Below are positions 14,274-22,233 of a stretch of 64,000 nt of DNA, piece by piece. Within the stretch, counting starts at the first letter, position 1. Every line of letters starts with the position of its first letter. The stretch is from a virus: positions 40,975 to 104,974 of the IMG/VR virus record IMGVR_UViG_3300032214_001486. One strand, written 5' to 3'. The notes beneath the pieces were generated by a model. It saw only the letters and a program-made list of their open reading frames with translations. It did no database searches and was not told where the DNA came from. Both the position numbers and the translations under genes were made by a program.

Positions 14274-14276
14274 GGG

Positions 14277-15392
14277 TTAGAGGGGTTCGCCGGGGCCGCG
14301 CCATACGCCGCCATAGACCGGGCCCTCGGAGCCGTCCCAGGTGCCGCCGTAGATGACAGCACCGCCGCTAATTTCGGCGTCGCCCTCAACGATGGTATCA
14401 TTGTAGAGCTTGCACGTCCCTACTTGTGCCCGGCCACCAACGTAAACCCGGTCGTGAAGCTGAGCATCATCATAAACCTGGGCTCCGTCGCACACTTGGC
14501 TATGGCCGTAAACGCAAGCACCGCCAATGACGACGGCATTATCGCCTACATAGCTATCGTCCGTCACCAGGGCTTCGTCCCCGACCTGGGCGCTGCCCGA
14601 TACCAGCGCCCGACCCGACACCGTAGCGGCCCCGGAAACCTCTGCGTCGCCCCTGATCTCAGGAGTACCCGCTAAGGTTGCGTTGTCCTTTACCACGGCA
14701 TCATCGAACACAAACGGACCTGCGGACGGGTCTAAGCCTTCAATATCGACCGTGCTCTCGATTACGCCCGCACCCTCAACGTAGCGCAGCCGGTTGAGTT
14801 TGGTATCGGTATTTTCCAGCTCGTTAAGGTACTGTAGGCATTTCTCCAAAAAATCGCCGTAGATGCTGTAGTCAACCTGTTTAGCCTTATACCCACGGCC
14901 AACTTTGTAATCTACCCATTTTTTGTGGGTGTAGGTCAAACGGGAAGCCTGATAGTCATACAATTCGTCTACGGTCTTGTCGATTGCCGCGGCTGCGTCT
15001 GCTCGGAAATCCTCGGCCCAACCCTCAGTGTACCCTTCTTCTCCTGCGGCCCAATCGAAGATATTGTCTACTTCGTTACTAATTTCGTGGTAGTCGTCGT
15101 GCTCAGACTTGAACCCCTGGATATGGGCGTTCACCTTGACCATGTATTGCTTGAACACGCCCAGGATGTAGCAGTAGGCGGCGATTGCATCCACCTTACC
15201 CTTCTGCCGCTCTTTGTCCCTCCGCTCAATCAAGCCCTTGGCGAGAAAGGCCCCGTAGTACAGCGGCTTGCTTTGGTACTTCTTGTCCTTTGGGCTGTTC
15301 GGCTTTAGCTTCTTTTGGATCTTATTTTCGCAAACGCCGTAGGCGCTGGCGCCCCGCTGAATGAGCACGCTTGGGTCTTGGGTGTAAGGCAT
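14277..15392 (-). CDS. Hexapeptide-repeat (left-handed beta-helix) protein, 371 aa
   Basis: The N-terminal 200 residues are helical and charged. From about residue 225 the chain is a run of six-residue turns (VVKDNATLAG, AEVSGAATVSGRALVSGSAQ, VGDEALVTDDSYVGDNAVVI), the pattern of a left-handed parallel beta-helix. It ends in YGGTWDGSEGPVYGGVWRG. The smaller gene at 20665 has the same helix and the same GGTWDGSEG end. Related repeat proteins include acyltransferases and structural adhesin-like phage proteins; the acetyl-CoA site of transferases is not evident. Ribosome leader GAGGACACACACCATG. Confidence 0.75.
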   Translation of the reverse strand: MPYTQDPSVLIQRGASAYGVCENKIQKKLKPNSPKDKKYQSKPLYYGAFLAKGLIERRDKERQKGKVDAIAAYCYILGVFKQYMVKVNAHIQGFKSEHDDYHEISNEVDNIFDWAAGEEGYTEGWAEDFRADAAAAIDKTVDELYDYQASRLTYTHKKWVDYKVGRGYKAKQVDYSIYGDFLEKCLQYLNELENTDTKLNRLRYVEGAGVIESTVDIEGLDPSAGPFVFDDAVVKDNATLAGTPEIRGDAEVSGAATVSGRALVSGSAQVGDEALVTDDSYVGDNAVVIGGACVYGHSQVCDGAQVYDDAQLHDRVYVGGRAQVGTCKLYNDTIVEGDAEISGGAVIYGGTWDGSEGPVYGGVWRGPGEPL

Positions 15393-15421
15393 GGTGTGTG
15401 TCCTCTGGTCGAAAGCAGAAA

Positions 15422-16444
15422 TTAGCGCATAAGCATAGGCATTACCAGCATTAGCTGTTTGCCTGTGTCGGCGTCCAGTATGAGCAGCATTTCGCTTTTT
15501 GGTATCTGGTGTACTCGGAAACGGGAGTAACCCGCTTTTTTGAGCAGCGTGATAAGTTTGGCGCTTAGTGAGTATTGACCCAAGTTTATGTCTACGCTAT
15601 CTCTTGTCGCGGACACGCCCCGCACGGGCTGAGGTTGGGATAGGCGGGCCGCCGCAATATTTTCCTGAGTCGGAGAAACAAGGTTGATCTGATCTTCTGC
15701 CTTTTTGCCCGTGCGGTTGTACCCCAGCGTCCGATCACAAGCGGGGTCGAACAGGTCTACCCGGTTGCCTCGGATCTTCTGGTAAACGTCGATAGGGATG
15801 ATGTAAGAACCCGCCGCAACCGCGTTTTGCCCCATGTAGATTAGGGGGACTGACGTTCTTTCGCTTAACAGGTCAGACAGCTTTGCCCCAAAACCCTTTA
15901 TATTTGTGCGTGTGGGCCAATTGCGGTAGAGATCGGCTACGTCTTTTTCAGCCTTGTCAAAGTAGTGCGCGATGGGGCCATTCAGATCCAGCACGCGGGG
16001 GGAGGCTTCTGCCTTGCGGATTAGACTCGTTTGAGTAGCTCTATCCCGCCATTCTGTGAGGACTTCTCGCCCTACGTCGGTGAGTACAGCTTGTGTCTCG
16101 CTTAGATCGTACAAGGCTGATAACTGTTCTTTCGCGGCCTTTTCTTCCTTTCGTGTTGCTCGGGGAGCATAGGTACGGAAGGCAGACAGTAATTCCTCTG
16201 TTTTGATCGGTTCTGTTAAACCCCGAACGTACAACGCAAGTAAAGCGGTGTAGTTTCGATCTGTGCTGGCTGCGAACAAGGCCCGCATGACCCGTGCCCG
16301 TGTAGTGTCCTCGTTGCGCTTGACTTCCTCCCAGGCGAGGGCCTTTTCGACCATATCGGTTAGGTCGAAGTCACGCGCGGCGGGGAACCGGGCATTGACT
16401 TCTGCGATGACCCTTTGGGGATCAATGTTTTTGGGGGCGACCAC
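15422..16444 (-). CDS. Unknown protein with a sliding-clamp-like C-terminus
   Basis: 340 residues from GTG 16444 (GAGG leader). The N-terminal 150 residues are helical. The last 55 residues, from VDINLGQYSLSAKLITLLKK through MLLILDADTGKQLMLVMPML, resemble domain 3 of bacterial DNA polymerase beta clamps, which has a conserved helix, two strands and the terminal sequence VVMPMRL. The match to VMPM at the very end is striking, but the rest of the protein does not obviously form three clamp domains. It could be a clamp-fold fragment fused to another domain, or coincidence. Own promoter at 16473-16502. Confidence 0.6.
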   Translation of the reverse strand: MVAPKNIDPQRVIAEVNARFPAARDFDLTDMVEKALAWEEVKRNEDTTRARVMRALFAASTDRNYTALLALYVRGLTEPIKTEELLSAFRTYAPRATRKEEKAAKEQLSALYDLSETQAVLTDVGREVLTEWRDRATQTSLIRKAEASPRVLDLNGPIAHYFDKAEKDVADLYRNWPTRTNIKGFGAKLSDLLSERTSVPLIYMGQNAVAAGSYIIPIDVYQKIRGNRVDLFDPACDRTLGYNRTGKKAEDQINLVSPTQENIAAARLSQPQPVRGVSATRDSVDINLGQYSLSAKLITLLKKAGYSRFRVHQIPKSEMLLILDADTGKQLMLVMPMLMR

Positions 16445-16460
16445 GGCGTACCTCGCAGGG

Positions 16461-16490
16461 AAAAGCCCCGCCAGTATAGCACAGGCGGGG
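16461..16490 (-). terminator. Terminator of the 17106-16522 gene
   Basis: Minus strand: CCCCGCC (16484-16490) and GGCGGGG (16466-16472) form a 7-bp stem with an 11-base loop, followed by CTTTT. The loop carries TATACT, the -10 box of the next promoter, so one site appears to end one transcript and start another. Confidence 0.6.
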
Positions 16491-16502
16491 CCGGGTTGTC
16501 GA
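16473..16502 (-). promoter_or_regulatory. Promoter embedded in a terminator
   Basis: Minus strand: TCGACA (16497-16502), 18-base spacer, TATACT (16473-16478) with extended TG. It drives the 16444 gene. Its -10 box is the loop of the terminator at 16461-16490. Confidence 0.6.
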
Positions 16503-16521
16503 GCGCAGTTTTCGCCCGACC

Positions 16522-17106
16522 CTAATCGTCAACCTTTGCCTTCCTCCGCTTGCTTGTCACCGGGTAGTGCTTATTCATCCAGGCTTTCACGGCTCCGTAG
16601 CGTTCACCGTAGGGTATCTGCCCGTAGTCGTGCGCGACATACATATCCTTTAGGTATTTCGCGGCGTCCTGACTCCAGATGCGACGGGCTTCTTCCTGCT
16701 GTTCGATGGTAATGGCGCCCGTATCTGCTCGGTCTGCGAGTACCCGTTGAATGTCCGAGACAAACATTCGCTTTACGAAGATGCCCTGTAGGGCGCCGTA
16801 GAAGTCTGCCGCCAAGCTACCGGGGGAAGGGGCCGAGCCGCGCACAAGGAACCCGCCATCGCCCCTTTCAGGGTAAGAGCTTTGTGCCCACGCTGCGATG
16901 TTCTCCCGCGTCGGGGGCAGCCGTAGTCCCGGCTGGGCCTCAACCGCAGCGTAGATCAGCCGGGCGGTCTTGCTTTCGTTCTGGTCTACCCATTCGCGCA
17001 GACCAGGGCTCTCCCGCTCCCGCAGCGTGATCTCCCGGTCTACCAGCCGCCACAACGCCGCCGCTTTCAGCCGCAACGCAAATTCTGTGTCTCGGTCTGT
17101 GGTCAT
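16522..17106 (-). CDS. Unknown 194-aa protein with shared N-terminal module
   Basis: The start at 17106 overlaps the stop of the 820-aa gene (ATGA). Residues about 34-55 (GLREWVDQNESKTARLIYAA) are strikingly like ALKAWVDQNIPRTFDLIADA in the upstream 820-aa protein. The rest is helical and ends basic (SKRRKAKVDD). No other domain is recognised. The close coupling and common module suggest the two proteins act or travel together. Confidence 0.65.
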   Translation of the reverse strand: MTTDRDTEFALRLKAAALWRLVDREITLRERESPGLREWVDQNESKTARLIYAAVEAQPGLRLPPTRENIAAWAQSSYPERGDGGFLVRGSAPSPGSLAADFYGALQGIFVKRMFVSDIQRVLADRADTGAITIEQQEEARRIWSQDAAKYLKDMYVAHDYGQIPYGERYGAVKAWMNKHYPVTSKRRKAKVDD

Positions 17107-19565
17107 GTCGTCCTCGGTCCTTGTAGCTGCTCGTCGGTGAAGGTGCCTTCTTCTTCGCCGTTAACGTACTCAACGTACAGGCCGGGCAAGTTTTTACTTA
17201 TGCGTGTCGATCCTACGCTGACCCGATAGAACCCCAACCCGTCGTCTGTCTTGTCACCTTCGGCCCCTCTGTTCTCGTCGGTGTTATCGTCGTCGTCAGA
17301 CCTGTACTTTTTGCGAAACCCAATATCTGTGTGCCACGTTACGGGTTGCTCTGACAAAAGCTGTGTCATTCTGTTCGCATAGCCATCGCTGCCCGGCAAG
17401 TAAGGCCAATATGCCCGCCGTAGGAAGTAGTCGCTTTGGTCCTCTACGGATTGTGTGGGGAGAACCCTTCCAAACGCCTTAGTGAAGTCCGCCGCATCAG
17501 CGACAGCCCAAGAGGGTGTGTAGCGGGTCGTGTCCCGCCGCATTGAGTCAAACCGGCGTTTAAGGTAATCTGCGATATTCTCTCCCCCCTCTTTCCGGTC
17601 ACGCGCACCCCGAGCTTTCTTATACACTTCGTCTTGGATGCCGTAATACTTATGGATAAATGTTGCGAAGGTGTAGTACATATTCACGACGAGCAGAGCC
17701 AAATACTTGGCCCATCGACTACGGACGCTTTTGACCTGTTCGACTACATCGGAAGGCAGCAGATTTTCGCACAGCAGCACATCGGGGTTGACGATCCAAC
17801 CGTCCTTAGAAACGCAGAATTTCGCAAAAACATCGGCCACGACTTGCAAATCGTTATCCAGGGCCCCAAGGCGACCCGCGGCTGTATCGACACCAGACGA
17901 AAATAAGCAAGCGTCGGCCTGTCTGTAATTCAGGGCCCCCCGGCTTTCTTTCACAAGCAGGTCAAGGCAATCATTGACCTTCCGCGCTGCGGCTTGATAC
18001 TCCGCGAGTAGCTGGGGGTTACAGAAAGAGAAGGGCTGGATATTCCCCCTAAAGTTCTTTGCGTACAGCCGAGCAAAGGGGTCGTTACGCCACGTTTGCT
18101 CGTCAAGATCGTAGGAGAATGGGCCCAGCAGCAATTCATTGAGGCGGTGGAAGGCATTGAAGAACGTGTGTGGTGTCTCCCGCAAAGGATCGCCGGGTTT
18201 GGCCTTGGAGCCTTGTAGCGGGGGGTGTACGAAGTCAATAAGCACCACAGACTTCCGCTTTTTGGCTTCCTCAGACGCCCTCTTGTAGAATTCCTCGCTC
18301 CGATAATTGTTAGGGGCGATCATAAAGGACAGGCGCAGCGAGGGTAGCCCCCGCTCCAAAGCGAGGCGATCAACGTGGTCTAAGCCCTTAGAGAATTTCT
18401 CTTTAGCGTCCTGCCGGAGCATGGGCCCAAAGTAGTAGTGAGCGGCGCCCTGCTTCCCCTTGAATTCATTTTGCCAGGAGAGCAGAGGGTTTGCACGGTA
18501 GCCGTTGGCCCGCGTTTTCGATTGCGTGTCGGGGGCGACCTTGCGGAAGCCACTATCCCCCTCATAAGGGATGAATTTCTTGTCAAAGAGGTTAGGTAGG
18601 TCCAGCCGGATACGGTAGCCCGACTTCGTGGCCTTTGTCGCTTCGATGACACCGCAAATCTGCGCTTCGGTAAATCCACCAAGTCTCTTAATGACAGCGC
18701 AGACGCGATCTCCGGCCGCTATCCCCTGACTCGACATACGCCCCGCGATCTTGTCTTTGTGTTCTTGCAGGTAAGCGTTGATCAGCAGGTCAATCTTGGT
18801 TTGGTTCTTTTCAAGGAATACCTTGTACTCAGGGCTGCTTAGGTACTGATTGCGTCCGCCATATTCCTCGTATTTCCCCTCCATGTAGGCTAAGTATTCT
18901 GTGTAGGACTGTAGGCTCGGCTGTTTTTCCGGTATGACACCGGGTACACCTGGGCGCAACCGTTCTTCTGTGAACCCAGCATTGAAGGCAGTATACTGAT
19001 CAATTGAGGTGCCGGCCGTGAATACCACGCAGGGACCGCTGGTGAGGCGGTCTATTGCGATATTCTGAGCAGGAACGTGAGACAGACCCGCCTTGCCGGA
19101 CAGGAGGCCGATTTCGCGCGCAGCCCGTTTCGTTTCATCCAGGCTGAGCTTGCCTTGGGGTGTGACCGTAGCAGCGAGGGTGTTCACCAGCATCTTTAGG
19201 TCAGCAGCTAAGCCTTTGTACTGGCCCCGAGCCGACCCCACAGACCACTCCCTGTTTCCCAGGATCAAGGTGCGGCCCGCCTTGCCATCCCGCATGACGC
19301 TGGGCGGGTTTGGGATGAATTCGTAAAGGCCGTCTGCCTGCGGGTCTGGACTTAGGTCCACACCATAGGCCAGCAGGACCGGGCGCAGCAGCAGAGGCAG
19401 GAACGGGTCAAGCCCTACAGCATCCCGCGCGTCCAAGGCGTCTGCGATTAGATCAAAGGTACGGGGTATATTTTGATCTACCCACGCTTTCAGCGCAGGT
19501 TTACCCTTGATCTTGGTCGATAACCGCCTGTAGACGCGGCCTTGTGTTTCGTTGACGGCTTTCAT
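17103..19565 (-). CDS. Unknown 820-aa protein with shared N-terminal module
   Basis: Starts at ATG 19565 with the leader GAGGACACCGACC. The N-terminal module (VYRRLSTKI, then ALKAWVDQNIPRTFDLIADA) is at about residues 11-43. The body is a mixed alpha/beta protein with stretches such as LTSGPCVVFTAGTSIDQYTA, LRLSFMIAPNNYRSEEFYKR and RKSVVLIDFVHPPL, then a helical region with YLALLVVNMYYTFATFIHKY. An acidic insert (RSDDDDNTDENRG) lies near the end. I find no polymerase, nuclease or helicase motif I can defend. It is one of the largest unknown proteins in the window and is likely an important early or virion-delivered protein. Confidence 0.7.
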   Translation of the reverse strand: MKAVNETQGRVYRRLSTKIKGKPALKAWVDQNIPRTFDLIADALDARDAVGLDPFLPLLLRPVLLAYGVDLSPDPQADGLYEFIPNPPSVMRDGKAGRTLILGNREWSVGSARGQYKGLAADLKMLVNTLAATVTPQGKLSLDETKRAAREIGLLSGKAGLSHVPAQNIAIDRLTSGPCVVFTAGTSIDQYTAFNAGFTEERLRPGVPGVIPEKQPSLQSYTEYLAYMEGKYEEYGGRNQYLSSPEYKVFLEKNQTKIDLLINAYLQEHKDKIAGRMSSQGIAAGDRVCAVIKRLGGFTEAQICGVIEATKATKSGYRIRLDLPNLFDKKFIPYEGDSGFRKVAPDTQSKTRANGYRANPLLSWQNEFKGKQGAAHYYFGPMLRQDAKEKFSKGLDHVDRLALERGLPSLRLSFMIAPNNYRSEEFYKRASEEAKKRKSVVLIDFVHPPLQGSKAKPGDPLRETPHTFFNAFHRLNELLLGPFSYDLDEQTWRNDPFARLYAKNFRGNIQPFSFCNPQLLAEYQAAARKVNDCLDLLVKESRGALNYRQADACLFSSGVDTAAGRLGALDNDLQVVADVFAKFCVSKDGWIVNPDVLLCENLLPSDVVEQVKSVRSRWAKYLALLVVNMYYTFATFIHKYYGIQDEVYKKARGARDRKEGGENIADYLKRRFDSMRRDTTRYTPSWAVADAADFTKAFGRVLPTQSVEDQSDYFLRRAYWPYLPGSDGYANRMTQLLSEQPVTWHTDIGFRKKYRSDDDDNTDENRGAEGDKTDDGLGFYRVSVGSTRISKNLPGLYVEYVNGEEEGTFTDEQLQGPRTT

Positions 19566-19581
19566 GGTCGGTGTCCTCGAC

Positions 19582-20637
19582 TTAGGCGGGGCGCTTGGCC
19601 TTGTGGGCTTTCAGGGCGGCTTGTGCTGCTTGGTACTGCTGCGTAGCCGATTGTAATTGTTGCTCTAAAGCCCTATACTCTGTCATGCTTTTTTTGTGGC
19701 TCCTGTCCGGCCCCCCAACTCTATCCCAAGCCTTGAGTCTCCCGTGTAGTGCTGACCGGGTGCGGTCAAGCTCGCGGGCCTGCTCTTGGAGTCGCGTAAA
19801 CTCTGCCTCCCAAGCCGTGTTTGCCTCGGGTGCGGGGGACTCTACTCGTTTGGTCGGCAGCATTTCGCGTAAGCCTGGGAGTAAGACGGCGTTGAGCCAA
19901 TTTTGGGCTTCCGCCCGCGTCGGGTTGTCTTGTAGCTTCCCGCACAAAAAGGAATAGTTCATATTCCAATTAGAAAGGGTTGGGCCTCCGTACTTCCCTG
20001 GGGGGAGGGCTAAGTATGCGGTTTGCATCGCCACCACCTCGGGGTGCTTAGGTAGGGCCCCCCAGGCAGCATTTAGCCGGTCACGGTTGTACCGATCAAC
20101 GCCGGGGGGCAGCGGAGGCGGCCAATCGCTTGCGTCTGTCTGAGGCAAAAGCAAGGGGGCCGGGGCAGACCGGGTGTGCGCCCACCGGGGGCTAAGGGCA
20201 TTAGACACCAGCGCCCCGGCAAAACGGTCCCGTACCGCTTTGAGAATGACTTGATCTTTGAGTTGATTAGAGGGAGAGTAGATTAGGCTGGGGGGATAGT
20301 TGTCAAAGATTTTGATGATAACGGTGTCTGTGTATTCTGTCGGCTGGATAAACCGATCAGCAGGCACCGTTACTCCCGGTACTTTGCGATAAACGGTCAC
20401 GGGGCTACCGCTGTAAGTGTTGGGATGAAAGGGGGCTTGTGCGGGCAGATACCAGAGCTTCGTCTGCACGGCGGGAAGTGGGGCTGTCTCCAACCCAATT
20501 CCGCGGCGTCTTAGCTCTGTTTCAACCCAGCCGAGTAGAATGTCCTTGGGGGGAACAGTCTCCCAGCCTAATTTGTGGTCTATGTGTTTAGCGGCATTGG
20601 CAAGAACGTGGGCTAAGTACAATTTGCGCGTCGTCAT
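19582..20637 (-). CDS. Unknown 351-aa protein
   Basis: ATG 20637 with the same GAGGACACCGACCATG leader as the next gene. The N-terminus (KLYLAHVLANAAKHIDHKLG, ILLGWVETELRRRGIG) is helical. The middle is Pro-rich and the last 90 residues form a coiled coil (LQEQARELDRTRSALHGRLK, ALEQQLQSATQQYQAAQAAL) ending in KAHKAKRPA. No family is recognised. It sits between the two hexapeptide/unknown genes in the operon. Confidence 0.65.
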   Translation of the reverse strand: MTTRKLYLAHVLANAAKHIDHKLGWETVPPKDILLGWVETELRRRGIGLETAPLPAVQTKLWYLPAQAPFHPNTYSGSPVTVYRKVPGVTVPADRFIQPTEYTDTVIIKIFDNYPPSLIYSPSNQLKDQVILKAVRDRFAGALVSNALSPRWAHTRSAPAPLLLPQTDASDWPPPLPPGVDRYNRDRLNAAWGALPKHPEVVAMQTAYLALPPGKYGGPTLSNWNMNYSFLCGKLQDNPTRAEAQNWLNAVLLPGLREMLPTKRVESPAPEANTAWEAEFTRLQEQARELDRTRSALHGRLKAWDRVGGPDRSHKKSMTEYRALEQQLQSATQQYQAAQAALKAHKAKRPA

Positions 20638-20664
20638 GGTCGGTGTCCTCGGCGGGTTTGGGCC

Positions 20665-21255
20665 TTAGCGGCGTTGTCCGTTTTTGCGTTCCAGCGTCGG
20701 GTAGGGGGAGCGGGGGCCGAGCCAGCGCCCCGACGTGACCTCCCCTTCGGAGCCATCCCAGGTGCCCCCAAGGATCACGGCTGTACCCCCGATCTTTGCT
20801 TTGCCTGTGATGCGGGCGCGCCCGCCGACGTGGGCCTCTCCTGACACAATCGCGTGTCCGCCGACCTGAGCGACCCCTTTAACGGTTGCCCGCCCGCCAA
20901 CGTGCGCGTTATCAGCGACGATAGCTTGCCCGCCGACGTTGGCTTGATCGGTGACCCGAGCGTTGCCGTAGATTTGGGCCCGCTCCAACGCGCGAGCGTT
21001 GCCGTCAAGGGTTGCAGCCCCGTAGATTAGGGCTTCTCCCTGCGTGGTTGCGTTGCCCTTCACGGTGCCCCGTTCCCACACATGGCGGAAGCGGGAGATC
21101 CCTAATGCCCGGCGGATCTCCCGTTGAACCCAATAAAACCTACGGTATGCGTACTGCCACAACCGGGGGCGGCCGGCTAACTTCGCCCCCAGGGCTTCCC
21201 AGGCGCGCACGTCCCGGTCATCCTCGGGGGCGAACGGGGTTTTGATCGAAGGCAT
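20665..21255 (-). CDS. Hexapeptide-repeat protein, 196 aa
   Basis: After a 60-residue helical start, residues about 62-160 are hexapeptide turns (GTVKGNATTQGEALIYGAAT, VGGRATVKGVAQVGGHAIVS). The end, ILGGTWDGSEGEVTSGRWLG, matches the end of the 371-aa protein encoded at 14277. The protein is short, so the helix may trimerise. Ribosome context is weak. Probably structural or a carbohydrate-acting acyltransferase-like protein; no active-site His is clear. Confidence 0.75.
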   Translation of the reverse strand: MPSIKTPFAPEDDRDVRAWEALGAKLAGRPRLWQYAYRRFYWVQREIRRALGISRFRHVWERGTVKGNATTQGEALIYGAATLDGNARALERAQIYGNARVTDQANVGGQAIVADNAHVGGRATVKGVAQVGGHAIVSGEAHVGGRARITGKAKIGGTAVILGGTWDGSEGEVTSGRWLGPRSPYPTLERKNGQRR

Positions 21256-21303
21256 CCATCACCCTAAACAGCGTGAGCGAGCCTGCGAGGGCCAGCGCGG
21301 TAT

Positions 21304-21687
21304 TTAGCGAAGCCAAGCCCAGCCGGCTTCTGCGTTGCGCCAGCATAGCACAGGGCCGTTGGTGCTGATCCAAATTTCTTCTGTTGTCCCCCCGTTCTTG
21401 TCGGCCCAGGTATCGCAGCGGGCTTTGAGGCCGTCCAAGTATTCCGGGGTCAAGGCCGCTTTTAGCTCAGAGAACCGACCCTGACAGTCTCGGCAATAGA
21501 GGCGGCCGTCCTTTCGCCAAGTCAAAATCAAGCGGGCCATCTGCGGGGCGTGCGTTTCGACAATCTCCCGCGCCTTTGCCTCCACCGTTGGGCCGCTCAA
21601 TCCATGCTTACGGCTCATTTTCTGCGCGAGCAGTACAGCAGCGTTGGGCGCCACACCGAAGGAGACAAAGGGCTTGGGATCATACAT
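21304..21687 (-). CDS. Unknown 127-aa protein with Cys pair and shared N-terminal pattern
   Basis: MYDPKPFVSFGVAPNAAVLL precedes a helix pair (AREIVETHAPQMARLILTWR) that aligns with the N-terminal module of other proteins in this block. YCRDCQGRF is a CxxC that may bind zinc. The tail is Trp-rich (PVLCWRNAEAGWAWLR). The function is unknown. Confidence 0.6.
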   Translation of the reverse strand: MYDPKPFVSFGVAPNAAVLLAQKMSRKHGLSGPTVEAKAREIVETHAPQMARLILTWRKDGRLYCRDCQGRFSELKAALTPEYLDGLKARCDTWADKNGGTTEEIWISTNGPVLCWRNAEAGWAWLR

Positions 21688-21694
21688 TAGGCAC

Positions 21695-22165
21695 CTACGG
21701 GCCCACGGGGCCGGGGAGAGGGGCAGGGGCAGAGTCAGGAAGGGGGGATAGCCGCCCGCTATGCGGGTAGGACGCGGCGATCAGGACACCGGGGGGCGAG
21801 GGGAAGCTAAGCGGTTGATCGTGCAGAACGATCAAAACGCGGCTCTCAGCGAGATAACCGATACACCTCCCCTGGTAGCGCGTAATTGTGTCGATCACCC
21901 GGTCCACCGGGCTCGGCCGGTCATCGTCCCAGGCCAGCAGAAACCGGCTTTGATATTCGTGAATTCGTGAGATTGTGCGGATCGCGTGGTCCTTGTCTAC
22001 TTCAATCACGTCGCCCACATGGACGCCGTGAACCTCGGCGTTGAGGGCGTTTTCGCTAAAGAGCACCAGCACAAAGTTACCGTCTAAGCGCAGGCCGGGG
22101 AACACTTCACCCCCGCAATAGACGTTGACCTCGGCGTTTTCGCGGGGGGATACGGACTCAGACAT
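21695..22165 (-). CDS. Unknown 156-aa protein
   Basis: Start chosen at ATG 22165 (MSESVSPRENAEVNVYCGGE) with CGGAG upstream; the longer upstream frame is shadow-like. The protein alternates beta strands (LDGNFVLVLFSENALNAEVH, VHVGDVIEVDKDHAIRTISR) in a small barrel-like pattern and ends Pro-rich. An inverted repeat (22181-22198) lies 16 bases upstream. The function is unknown. Confidence 0.6.
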   Translation of the reverse strand: MSESVSPRENAEVNVYCGGEVFPGLRLDGNFVLVLFSENALNAEVHGVHVGDVIEVDKDHAIRTISRIHEYQSRFLLAWDDDRPSPVDRVIDTITRYQGRCIGYLAESRVLIVLHDQPLSFPSPPGVLIAASYPHSGRLSPLPDSAPAPLPGPVGP

Positions 22166-22180
22166 AACGTGCGCTCCGGG

Positions 22181-22198
22181 TATTGTCAAGCGACAATA
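22181..22198. promoter_or_regulatory. Palindromic operator-like site
   Basis: TATTGTC-AAGC-GACAATA, perfect 7-base arms, 16 bases upstream of the start codon at 22165. The half-site TTGACAATA also occurs inside the promoter at 58270, so a common regulator is possible. Confidence 0.4.
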
Positions 22199-22233
22199 GG
22201 TTAGTGTAAGGGGGCGAGCGGGGCAGGGCGGGA

